From positions 70,928,001-70,992,000 of the forward strand of contig OZ231127.1 in assembly GCA_965153355.1 (NCBI GenBank): a stretch of DNA of 64,000 nucleotides, given 5' to 3'. Every line of letters starts with the position of its first letter. Within the stretch, counting starts at the first letter, position 1. The position numbers were made by a program, and so were the translations under genes. Positions 48,683 through 60,400 of this stretch are shown piece after piece. The notes beneath the pieces were generated by a model. That model did not search any database. It was not told the DNA's origin and saw only the letters and a program-made list of their open reading frames with translations. This stretch comes from Flaccisagitta enflata. Lineage: Eukaryota; Chaetognatha; Sagittoidea; Aphragmophora.

Positions 48683-49005
48683 TTTCTCTCTTTCTTTTTC
48701 TTTCTTTCTGTCTTTCTTTCTTTCTGTCTTTCTTTCTTTGCCTTTGTCTCTCTTTCTTTGTCTTTCTTTCTTTCTTTGTTTGTCTTTCTCTATTTGCAGT
48801 TTGCGTTTCACAAAACCGTGTTTGTATTCTCCTTTATAGCCATTGAAAATCTAGTCTTTTGCTTCGGAGTCTTCGGAGTCTATCCAGCTTAAATTCGTTC
48901 AAATTGCGTAAGACTAACGCATTTATAGAAACAAATTTTGTTTTTATTTTTCTAGGAACGTCAGATTGATATAGTCCTCATAAATATTTATTGAACAACT
49001 TTACA
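47803..49005. other. Spacer selenoprotein S to GLRX5, with a long (TTTC)n array
   Basis: 48197-48790 is an approximately 590-bp TTTC/TTTG/TTTTTC simple repeat; long open frames across it are artefacts. 47803-48195 should hold the selenoprotein S 3'UTR. A very strong acceptor, TTTTGTTTTTATTTTTCTAG, ends at 48955, 51 nt before the GLRX5 ATG. Confidence 0.7.
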
Positions 49006-50613
49006 ATGGCGTCGCGCGTAATCAGCCGAGTTTCCTTGACTCATTGTTTAAGAAGTCAAAGACAGTCGTTGTCATCGAGGCTGTCTTCCAACGTCAGACT
49101 TATGTGCAGTATCTCGTCAACTCCTCGTGTCGATCTCCTTAAATCTGCCGTCGACTCGACGGGATTATTGACTCGAACCGGAAGTCACGTGATCAAACGA
49201 AGTTGCTCAACTTCTCAGCCAGAAGTGCATTCGCGTATCGAAGGCCTCGTCACCGGAAAACCGCTCGTTGTTTTCATGAAAGGTACAGCTCAAAGGCAAA
49301 CAGCCCTTTTTGGGCAGCGGCCCCAAAGGGCCGATGTCCTGTAGAACACAGGGGGGAATTTCCATATGTCCGTCCGTCCGTCCATCCGTCCTTCCGTCCC
49401 CCCCCCGTTGGCCTCAAATTTGCCCTCCCAGCCCTCAAATTTGCCCTCCCAGCCTTCAATTTAGCCCCCCCCCCCACCTCAAATCTGACCTCCAGACCTC
49501 AAATCTGCCTTCCAGACCTTCAATTAGCCCTCCAAGCATAAAATCAGCCCTCCATGGCTTAAATTTGCCCTCCAAACCTTAAATTGGCTCTCCGAGCCTT
49601 AATTCTGCCCTCCAGCCTTCAAATATGCCTTCAGCAACCCTAATCAGTCATATAAGGCCTGAAATATGCCCCATCAGGACGTATGGAAATTCCCCCCTGT
49701 GTTCTACAGGACATCGGCCCTTTGGGGCCGCTGCCCTGCTCTCACTCCACTTCTTCACTGGATCACTCCTAGCAGGGCATCGGGTACCGCTGACCATGTG
49801 CGATCCTTGGATGACTAGTTTTGATGCGTCATCTCACTCCAAATTAGCGGGTCTGTCCGTCCGTCTTAAGATTAGTCCGTCCAAGCATTCGTATGACGGA
49901 AAGTTCAGCCTCTCCTGAATCTATCTGGATGTCGAATCAAGTTTCCTGAGCTTGTAGTACTGGTCTGTGTAGGGTGTGCTAGGTTTTTACAAATAACAAG
50001 CTGGGGCAGATATTCATTGAAGACGTCGACACTGCTAAATACGGGACCTGGAAGCGATTATCAAATCGAAATTTCATTTCATTTTCATTAGGAACCCCCG
50101 AGCAGCCTCTTTGCGGTTTCAGCAACGCCGTATGCCAAATTCTGCGAATGCACGGCGTCGGTCCCTTCGATAGTTATGACATATTGGAGGACGAGGAACT
50201 ACGACAGGGAATCAAAGAATACAGCAACTGGCCCACCATACCACAGGTTGGTCAACTCGGTTGCTTTCTTTTGACATAAAAAAAAAGTCAATTGGCCGTC
50301 ATGATCAAAGTCAATTAAGAAAGGTCGAGTTCAGCCCAAGACTCGTCATGTGTTATCGGCCTTGACAGTTACAACTTATGTAAGTGGCCAAATAGTTTAC
50401 AAATTTCCTCAACGTCCATTATTAAAAAAAGACGTTTAGAATACTTTCATAATTTCATTTTTGCTAATGCCCGATATGAACTTGTCCTTTGCTCAGGTTT
50501 ACATCGGCGGTGAGTTTGTGGGCGGTTGTGATATCATGATTGATATGCACAAAAACGGAGAATTGATCGAAGAACTGAAAAAAGTCGGCATTAAATCAGA
50601 CTTGGACGATTGA
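49006..50613 (+). CDS. GLRX5: Mitochondrial monothiol glutaredoxin 5
   Basis: Exons 49006-49282, 50092-50246, 50497-50613; 182 residues. Matrix Fe-S cluster carrier that passes [2Fe-2S] from ISCU to late-acting factors. Seen: [16 protein letters not shown] with the monothiol [24 protein letters not shown] (the WPT/TIPQV glutathione site) and [20 protein letters not shown]. The first ~85 residues are Arg/Ser-rich ([20 protein letters not shown]), a strong mitochondrial presequence though longer than usual. Intron 1 starts with mobile element copy E. AATAAA at 50639-50644. Confidence 0.97.
49283..49810 (-). mobile_element. Arm-minisatellite element, copy E
   Basis: Cleanest copy. Arms 49312-49370 and 49678-49737 are almost perfectly complementary (GGGCAGCGGCCCCAAAGGGC; GTCCTGTAGAACACAGG). 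The core at 49405-49670 is a decayed 21-bp array on the opposite strand (CCCTCCCAGCCCTCAAATTTG-like). Reading the minus strand, the 5' hairpin TGCCCTGCT/AGCAGGGCA lies at 49737-49785, preceded by GGTCAGCGGTACCCGA. In GLRX5 intron 1; the tail end abuts the splice donor at 49283. Confidence 0.88.
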
Positions 50614-51446
50614 TCCTCTTCTTGCATTAAAGACTGAAAATAAAAGCAAGAAAGAAAACTAATTTAAAAAAAAACTAATTGTGAGACATGAAAACAAGTA
50701 CTGGTGGGGATTATTGAGTGAGATTAAATTGGATTCCTTACTGTATCTTTTTCCCTTCCCACATGAAAATATTTTATTCTCCTCAATGTTTGTACCAACT
50801 CGACCCTTGTCGTCATCGTCTAAATTGTGTCGAGTCGATTGTCGAGGAAGATACTTATTCTAGATTTGCATTTTCTCTCACTCTTTCGCTCCTCTCTCTC
50901 CCTCGCCCGTTTCTTCTCGCTATTAAATCATAATTGCCGTCGATGTCGAAAGCACCTCAAGAGAGAGAGAGACAAGAGGAGACCCTGCCAATTTTGTTAT
51001 CGCATCCCGCGGTTTGTGCTTTCAATGAACAACCCCTAATTGCGATTTTGCAGGTCCAAACAGCTCGCAGACTGCTCGTTGGTTCGAGATAGCTGCTTGT
51101 ACATTGGCATTTGTTATTTTACCTGTTTTTTTTTTACGGCGGAGGAGCTTTTAAAGAGCTATAATCTCTACGACAAAATCAAGGTGAGAGGTAATTTTTC
51201 GCATGATGGTGCCTGTGTGCTCGACAAGCTTATGTACTATCGCTATTTTTAGTGTTCCTCAAATAGGCCCAACATTCTTAATTCCAGCTGATTTTCATTC
51301 CTCTGTCTGTCTCCTTAGGATTAAGGAACATCGTCACACCCCTGAAATTAAGTAACTCCGGTTTCGAAAAGCTTTCGAAGAGGAAAAAAAACTCGTTTGT
51401 CGAGACGAGAACTCATTATCGGATCTACCTCGAAAATCAACGAAAA
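50614..51446. other. Spacer GLRX5 to OSGIN
   Basis: AATAAA at 50639-50644. Strong acceptor CTCTGTCTGTCTCCTTAG ends at 51318, 129 nt before the OSGIN ATG. A short GA run sits near 50960. No gene seen. Confidence 0.5.
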
Positions 51447-54400
51447 ATGCCTTCTCTGGCTTCAAACACTGAAACTTTTACCCCCAACGGACCTAAATTA
51501 GCGGGATTTAACGCGAGTGTGGAAAATGGCACCGGTTTTCCGGAAAGCGCTCATAATTCCCGTGTTACGGACATTAACAACAACATCAACAATGATTCTG
51601 TCAACAGTGGCACCTTCATCACCAACAAAAGTGACGTTACCAACAACAGCAACTCAACGAACAACATCAACTCCACGAACAACATTGTCCGAATACCCAG
51701 TCCACCCACAGAAACGGAAGTCGCGATCATAGGCAACGGACCCTCGGCGATTTGTCTCTCCTTTTTCCTCGCTGGAAATTGGCCCTTTTACAATGGAGAA
51801 ATTCACCCAAACGAAATTCTACAGTGGCATCTTTCAGGTTGGACTGATAATGAAGTTTAATGAATAACCAATAACCATTGATAATTATGTGGTAAAATTC
51901 AATGAAGTGTGACAAAAAAGCAGTGCTTACTTGAGTAATACAATTGTAATTGAAACATGTAATTGAAACGTGAAATGGATGATTTAGTCATGTACGCTTT
52001 ATATATTCTCTTTGCAGAAATCGATTCTTCCGTATCATTGGTGGAGCAAGACTTGTCGTTTTTGTCCGAGGGATTGGAAGGCCGATCATCCAATCCAGTG
52101 GCGGTTCTTTTCGACGCCCTCACTTCCCCTGACGCTGATTTGGGCGCCAATCTTCCATCCTGCGTTGATTTCCACCATCTCCCGCAAAACTCCATCCCTC
52201 ATGCCGTATTCGGCAAAGGCGCTCCAGGTGTGTGATTTTGTGTTGAGATCAGTGCTGTGGACCATGCAAGTTTTCATGTTTCATGCAAGGTTGTAAATAA
52301 ATGCAGGATGAATTGTTAAACCTGTTACTGAGAATCGAGCCTGAGCCCTGATTGATGTACTCATTGTACACCCTGAGTGTAGTAGGTGTGGTAAGCTTTT
52401 TTTGAAAGTTAAGAATAAAGTTTACCTTGGTGCGAAATATAATTATCAAAGCTTGGGATTGAAACACTCAAATAGATTAATGGGCTGATTGTACTTGAAA
52501 ACGTGACGCTCCCCACTTGAAGAAAGAACGTTGATAAGATGAGTAAAAAAATGTAACGACCTTGCTCAATAAAGCTCGACACGGTTGTCAATTTAATCAC
52601 ATGAAAGCCGATTGGCGCGCCTTGGTGTCCACTCTGTTATCAATATCGTTTGAGCACAAGTGGCACTCCTTCAAATCTACTTGTTGAGGGAGTACATGCC
52701 TTGTGTTAGCAAACGAATTTTGTTGATTGAATCTCATACATAACATATATGTTCAAAAATTTGGCGGAAAACCACTATGGCATCAAATATATGTAAAGCA
52801 TCCTTCTAGTGGGCTCTTAGCTATTAATTTCATGCGTAGTCCCATTCGGCCCCCAACTTTCCCGAACGCCTCATAAGAAACAGGCCGCTCAAGCGTCATT
52901 ATGGTCAGCGGTTCCCGATGCCCCATTGATATCATTTAGTATTATAGTGTTGAGGTAATGGGGCAGCGGCCCCAGAGGGGTCGATGACCTTTGATTCCAC
53001 ACAGGGCAATTTTGTTTTGGGAGGCATTATCTTGGGTCTGAGAGGTCTGATCTGGGATCTATAAGGTCTGAGAGGCCTGATTAGGGGTCTGAGAGGCCTG
53101 ATTTGGGATCCCAGATACCTGATTTGTAGTTTGAGAGGCCTGATTTGGGATCTGGGAGGCCTGATTTTGAATCCAAGAAGCCTGATTTGGGGTCTGAGAG
53201 GCCTGATTTGGGGTCTGAGAGGCCTGATTTGGGGTCTGAGAGGCCTGATTTGGGGTCTGAGAGGCCTGCTTTGAGGTCTGAGAGGCCTGCTTTGAGGTCT
53301 GAGAGGCCTGCTTTGAGGTCTGAGAGGCCTGCTTTGAGGTCTGAGAGGCCTGCTTTGAGGTCTGAGAGGCCTGCTTTGAGGTTTGAGAGGCCTGCTTTGA
53401 GGTCTGAGAGACCTGCTTTGAGGTCTGAGAGGCCTGATTTGGGGCTTGGGGGAGGCATTATCTTGGGTCTGAGAGGTCTGGTCTGGGATCCATAAGGTCT
53501 GAGAGGCCTGATTAGGGGTCTGAGAGGCCTGATTTGGGATCCCAGATGCCTGATTTGGGATCCCAGATGCCTGATTTGTAGTTTGAGAGGCCTGATTTGG
53601 GATCTGGGAGGCCTGATTTTGAATCCAAGAAGCCTGATTTGGGGTCTGAGAGGCCTGATTTGGGGTCTGAGAGGCCTGATTTGGGGTCTGAGAGGCCTGA
53701 TTTGGGGTCTGAGAGGCCTGATTTGGGGTCTGAGAGGCCTGATTTGGGGTCTGAGAGGCCTGATTTGGGGTCTGAGAGGCCTGATTTGGGGTCTGAGAGG
53801 CCTGATTTGGGGTCTGAGAGGCCTGATTTGGGGTCTGAGAGGCCTGCTATGAGGTCTGAGAAGCCTGCTTTGAGGTCTGAGAGGCCTGCTTTGAGGTCTG
53901 AGAGGCCTGCTTTGAGGTCTGAGAGGCCTGCTTTGAGGTCTGAGAGGCCTGCTTTAGGGTCTGAGAGACCTGCTTTGAGGTCTGAGATCTGATTTGGGGT
54001 CTGAAAAGCCTGATTTGGGGCCTGAGAGGCCTGATTTGGGGTCTGAGAGGCCTGATTTGAGGTCTCAGAGGCCTGCTTTGAGGCTGGGGGGGGTGGATGA
54101 GACATCAGATCGGAAAAATTGCCCTGTGTGGAACCATAGGTCATCGACCCCTCCGGGGCTGCTGCCCAAAAGGGAAAACAACTTTTCTTCGTGGAACTCA
54201 AAAAGTCTTCGAATCTTCGAATCTCGACTTTTTTCCAAATTATCTATCTTGAGTTAGAGGTCAAAATTTAAAAATCGCTCTAGTGGCGCCACTTGTATTG
54301 ATACAAAAATTTTCTTTACTCCAAAAGTCTTTATATGTATATAGTTTAATTGGTTATGGCTATAGGTGGGGGTGCTACAGTTTTAAGGGGGTTCACATCT

Positions 54401-57400
54401 TGTATTCAGCACTTCTCTGTAATTCCATTTCGCCATCCACCCCAATCGCTCGTCGAAATCTCTCTATCAGCGGTATCCAAAACAAAAGGTCAAAAAGTTT
54501 TTTGGCCTGGCCGCAGCGTGGATACCCGGTGGTCTAGGCTTGCCCGACCGCAAACAAGGGCCCTGCCCGGCAAAATACCTCACTTCTATTCGCTCACGCT
54601 CTGTGTAAACACGTTTTTCGATTTTTTATTTTAATGTTTACTTTGTTATTAACATTGATCTGCATCGTGCGTTGTCATTGTTTTGATATGATTGCACTAC
54701 CTTTCATCTCGTTTAGTCGCTTTATTCTTCTAAACGATCAAATTTTTCATGGATAAAATCTTAAATGATGAATTTCCGAAGCCAGATCGGTCTGTCTCGT
54801 GCTTATCGATATACGAAGCGCGACGTCTTTCCCACGAATGGGACAAGATCGTGATCCACGATTGTCTTATGATCCTGGGGCTGTGTTTTTTCGCCCCCTC
54901 AGGAAGGATCAGAAGGATTTCGACGACCGTGATTATCGAAGCAATTTATGCTTCAATTGCCAATGACCGGGAGTGTTGTCTCCCTTATTCCGGCTATTCT
55001 CATCCTCTGGATTCATCATCTAATTGATCTCCCGCCTTTATGGAGTCTCCTGCTGGAGTAAGAGCTAAATGGGTGGCCAGTCCCAATTCAGCCGCTCCCG
55101 CTCCGACCTTTTGGTTCGTGTGTCCCGCAGATCAGTCATGCGAATCTGGTCCGTCACTTTCACGAGATGACAGCCCTGGCAAATTTGTGCTCCACGTAAT
55201 TCGATGGTCTATTAAAGTTCTAATCAAACATCGCAGCCATGCCTGTTTTTTCCTAAATTGCGCTTGTTCACCCCAATCACCGCTCTACGTTCCTACGCTT
55301 CCTCCTTTTCTTTGCATATTCCCACATGTCGATTGGGGTGGATGGCGAATTGAATACCTTAATTCCTTTAGGGAATTGCGGATTCCTTTCGCCATCCACC
55401 CCAATCGATTCCCACCTTCCACCCCTAGTCTCCACCATTGGTGGGGATTAGGCTTGGAGTCATCGTAGTTTACAGTGTTGATTAATTATTCTTTTATTGC
55501 ATAATTTCGCGCCATTCCTTTCGCATACTGCGCATTATCTCTCTCAATCTCATCCCTCGTGACTGCTGACCCGGGATGATGATTGAAACCACGTTTTCCG
55601 GTCCCTCATCCATTCATCCCGGTAAAACACAATGCGAAACCATGTTCTCGGTCCCTCCTTTGTGTTCCCTTCTACCATATGATTCATGTTTCATCCATGT
55701 AGAAGGAGGGGGGATTGCTGGCCAGGGACAACAGTGTCCTTTTTCCCCCTGCCGTACGTATTCTGACTGATCCTAGTGAAGCCGACGTACGGCCAACTAA
55801 TGGATCACTCTCCATACTTTTCTCCATTGGAGTATTCATGTGCGGCCTCGGACATAGAAGATGATTCTCCTTCTGATGCCGAGCCTACTTCCGCAAAGGG
55901 CTACATTTGATCGCCCAAACATCCATGGAAGTGTGTGACAGAGGGCAAGCGGATTTTATCCCAGTGGCTTCAGCCCGTTGCCTCTCTGATACTGAAGCTA
56001 AGTCCTACATCAATGATACATGCCCATCTGAAGAATTGGCCTTTTAGTGTCATTTTAGTGGGACTGTTTTTCAGCCTTGTGCACTAATGTGCCCACATCA
56101 GTTAACCGAGTCTGGCTCCTGTTAAAGTGCCCCATCCTTTCCAGCCCTCAGGGCTGACGATTCTTACTCAACCTTTTGCCCAAGTCAAGGCTAAGTTCAA
56201 GGCTCAGTTTCATCTACTTTTATCTTCGTGGACTCACACTGAAGCAGCTGATCATACAAACATCTTCAAAGGCCTCAGTTCTTTGCTTCTAAGAATAAGA
56301 AGCTCCCTTTGAATCCTCGTAAGAATGACGAGGCCAAATGGCAATCTGCCACAGAGGTGTTTTAGGCTAAGTATTCGTTTCCCCGTTTTAGATCCTTCTA
56401 TGTGCCTCGCAGCTGTTTTCAACAACTGCATTAAGGATGTCTGTCAAGTTTTCATTGCTCATCTTGGCAACCAATCTGCTATGAAGTTTCTCGACGTAAG
56501 GGTACAATGCGAAACCATGTTTTCGGTCCCTCCATTGGTTTCACTTTTACTCTGACTGATGACGTCATGTCATAGAGGAGTCGAACACCTGATCTTACAC
56601 AATGTGCTCACATGTACATTGTCCTGCTGCCGCTCTCTATCTGACCGAGCTAATGCAGCTTCCTTATGGATCATTTTTACTGCTCCTTATCTGAGCCCCC
56701 TTAAGGCTTCAGTTAACTTCCTCGAAGGCTCTGTTCACTAAGAAATTGTGAAGGAAGTATGTTTTGGGGGGAAATGGGACAATCCCAATTGCCGTCTGCC
56801 CGCAGTCTCTGATGCCACTGCTGAGTCACACTAATGACGAAGGCCCCCAAGGTTGACCTTTACAATGGAAAGATGGCCTCTAATGGGTCCACATTTAAAC
56901 ATGTGGGCTCCTAAGGCATCTCCCCATCCTTTGCAGCTCCAAAGGCCAATGTTTCTACACTTAAACCCTTTGAGCAAGTGATCATCAAGTACAAGCCTCA
57001 GATCGTCTTGTCAATTTTTCTACGAATTGCTGTGGCTCTCACAAGGTTTGCTGCAAAGGAACATTTGCAATTCTTTAGGTTGAGCTGCCAAACAATTTCC
57101 TGTCCAAAGATTTTTGGGACTGAATGGCTTGCATCTCAAGTACATCTCAAGTACTTCTCCAGTGCAATTCAAGTGCATCTCAAGTGCATCCCAGGTACAA
57201 GACGTTCAAGACAAGTGCTTCCTCTGTCTCTGATGCCGCAAAATGCCATGCCATGCTATGCCATAATGACAGTTTTAAGGATGACAATCATTCAGTTTCT
57301 GCACACTGCTTAAGTCAGCTTTGAAGGAAACAAGACCAACTTAGTATATTTTGTTTGGGCAGTGAGTCTGAAAGAATCAATTCAGACATCTCTAATGCAT

Positions 57401-60400
57401 TTATACCACTATACCAAGATCCTCGCTAACTCTCACCGTCTGTCTCGGGGAAAGAGCTGTTTTAAATTTAAATTCAAATTCTTGCCTTCAGCTTTGGGCA
57501 GTTCATAGGCTTCCTGCCACTTAAGTCTTGCTTTTATAGAAGGAAAGACTTCATTCAGTTTTGCTTTCTTAAGCCCGGAGATTTGCTTCAGGTTACCCCC
57601 CTCACACAAGGGCCTCTTAATCCGGTTGACATATTTATGTCCTCCTCTTTGAAAGCAGGAGGGGGGGAGGTCCAAGCCTGTTTGGCACTTCGGAGAGATA
57701 GACAGCAAGATTCTGTTATTAGCCCTCTCGACCTTTTAGGCCTATCCTGCCTTCACCTCTTTTCCAAGGGTGACTTATGTTATCGTAGATGTGAATTCCC
57801 TTTTAAGTAAAGGGAGCCGATTTGAAAGCTCCACTCTTCTTTGCTACATTCAGCAACTTATATGCCCTGAAAAGATCGGCGGAATTTTTAAAAAGATTCA
57901 AATTGAATCGCTTAACAGTCAGTTTTGTTTAGCCCTTGCTTTCATGTTGGATCGGAGACAGGAGTGTCTCTCCCTTCTCTGGTCCTACGGTCGGCAGCCC
58001 AGGTCCGACCTTATAAATTGTAGTTCTCATTGTACAGTCATGGATTGTACCGTTCATTTTCAATATGAGGGTGAATCGTTACTGCGCTAAAGAGCATTAT
58101 ATCCAATCCAATTATGATTGTTTGCTTAAATGGATTTTACGATTCGAACCAATATCCCTGCCAATATTGAAAATCGCGTTTGGGCTGCAGTACTCCTTTT
58201 CATTGCGATAAGGAAAATTCATTATCTCAATGTTTTTCGGCTTTCATGTCAGGAGGTCTGTCTACAGTTGGTGTCAATGTGATATAAGAATTGGAAACTT
58301 TGAACACTGAGGTGGTGTTCATTTGATTTGAAAGAAGCCAATTTTCAGCCCAGTTTGACATTTCCTCAAGATCGCATCAAACACCATGGACGGCTTAATC
58401 TTGGCTCACAGCTCAAGATTATTGGAGTTTGCAGCCTCCTAAGCAACAGCTATCTTTAAGTTTTCTTTATGCCGGGATTTCCTCCACCACTCGAGTCCCT
58501 GCTTCTCATCGTTTGGAAGATTTTAGGATGCACATCATCGCCAGTCTCAGATAGCATTGTGACATTATCAAGGCTCGTCACCTTCCATTTTATGATAGTT
58601 ATAGGATATTAGAGCTGGCAATCATCGCCCCCCTGCCTCTGCTTGATTTTAGTTGGGTGTACCACCGCAGGAGTCTCAGATACAACCTTCGTCCTTATCA
58701 CTGATGGTGATGGAAATCGTCTAGAAAGATACGATCTAGCATGGGACGCTTTCTCTCATTTCCTCCGTTTCTACGACATTTTTAACTGGAAATTCCATCT
58801 TTGTAAATGTCGGCAGTTACGCTTTTTGACTGCTTGAGAAGCTTATTGCATACTCAACCGTTTTTGTACATGGATATTGGATAAGTTTTTAATACGTCTC
58901 TCCCCTCTAAGGAGGCGGATTGTGTCGACTATTTTTTCATATGAAGGGCTTCTGTATTCGTTGGCAAGCATCCGTAGCCTTCATCCATCTAGAGGGTATA
59001 AATCTGTTACGTAATTCCCCTCCGACGCCGTTCTCGTGGCGTAGATCGTACACGCCGACCTCCCAAGCCAGAAGGTCTCAGAATGTCGCTTTCTTGTGTG
59101 ATGATTGGCTCTACCAGAGCCAACTTTTCCCGTCTCAGTTAAGTAACACTGACAAGTTGTATCGGCAAGCCCGTCATCGGCTGTTTATTTTTCTATTTGC
59201 CCAATTCAACCTATAGCGCTTAATTTGCCTGAAGAAATAAGCTAAATATTCCTAATGATTTTCCGAGTTACAAGGATAAAGCTCTAGTTTCTCGCCCTCA
59301 TCAGCCTTTCCTCATCGGATTGAGCCTATCCTCGGTCAAGCTTCTGCAGGCTCGACCGGAGCTATGTTCGCATCTGCCGCCTCAATAAGCGGTCACTGGT
59401 AAGGGGCGGAAGTATTTTCCGCTTCTACTGCTGATATCTGGGGGTGACCCCCAGGGCCCCCCTTCTTTAGATGAGTGAGGTATTTTGCCGGGCAGGGCCC
59501 TTGTTTGCGGTCGGGCAAGCCTAGACCACCGGGTATCCACGCTGCGGCCAGGCCAAAAAACTTTTTGACCTTTTGTTTTGGATACCGCTGATAGAGAGAT
59601 TTCGACGAGCGAATCCCACATGTCGATTGGGGTGGATGGCGAAAGGAATCCGCAATTCCCTAAAGGAATTAAGGTATTGTTAAACATGTGTTATTAGTGC
59701 AATACAAGATTTGTCTCCGAATGATTAAACAGGCGGGTCCTGGAACACGATGGAGTCGAGTCTTTTGACGGTGTCTGCGGGATCTTGGATGGAACTTCCT
59801 GGCACCAACTTCAACGCCTGGAGACAAAAGGCCAACCGGAAGTCGCAACAGGGAGACCGCGTCAAAGTACGTCGCTTGTTGAGGGCTTAAATTTGCTTTA
59901 CATTAAGAGTTCTCTACGTCCGCGGTATATCAATGATATACACTTTTTTTTTTTTATAAGAGACAACTTTTTTTAAATCAGCCTGGGTGTTCTTAATTTT
60001 TCAGCCATTTTCAGCCTGAAATTCTCTTAAAGTGTTCTTAATTTCTTCGATGTTTACAAATATATAAATCATATAAAAATACCTTATTTATAACAATTGT
60101 ATCTTAAACTTGATAATCATCATGTATTTTTTTTTAGATGCCTGATTTCATAGGCAAACTAGAAAAAAAGTCATTTTTAATGATAAAAAACTTATATTTC
60201 TGAAAAATTTCAATACAATTCAAGTTTTAAATGAAAAACTAAAAAAAAAAGTTCTTTTGAAAACAGCCTCGACTAAAACTCAGCCTGGGCTGTTTCTTAT
60301 TTTGTTCTTAAAATTTGGGCAAATCTCAGGCTCATGTCTCTTATAAACTGGTCTCTTATAAAAAAAAAAAAAGTGTACGTATGGGCCAACGTTGAAATCA

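Noticed and set aside
48107-48892. Long FLSFFLS / KKERKKE frames
   Set aside because: (TTTC)n microsatellite between selenoprotein S and GLRX5.
53081-54201. Possible CRISPR-like or repeat-protein locus with LSDPKSG units
   Set aside because: Units are directly adjacent with no spacers, lie within inverted arms of a mobile element in a eukaryotic intron, and match arrays in copies B and D.
54749-55468. Two plus-strand frames (92 and 142 residues) at the left of the DIRS-like element
   Set aside because: No family resemblance, interrupted by stops, and the internal complementary region overlaps the second; not called as genes.
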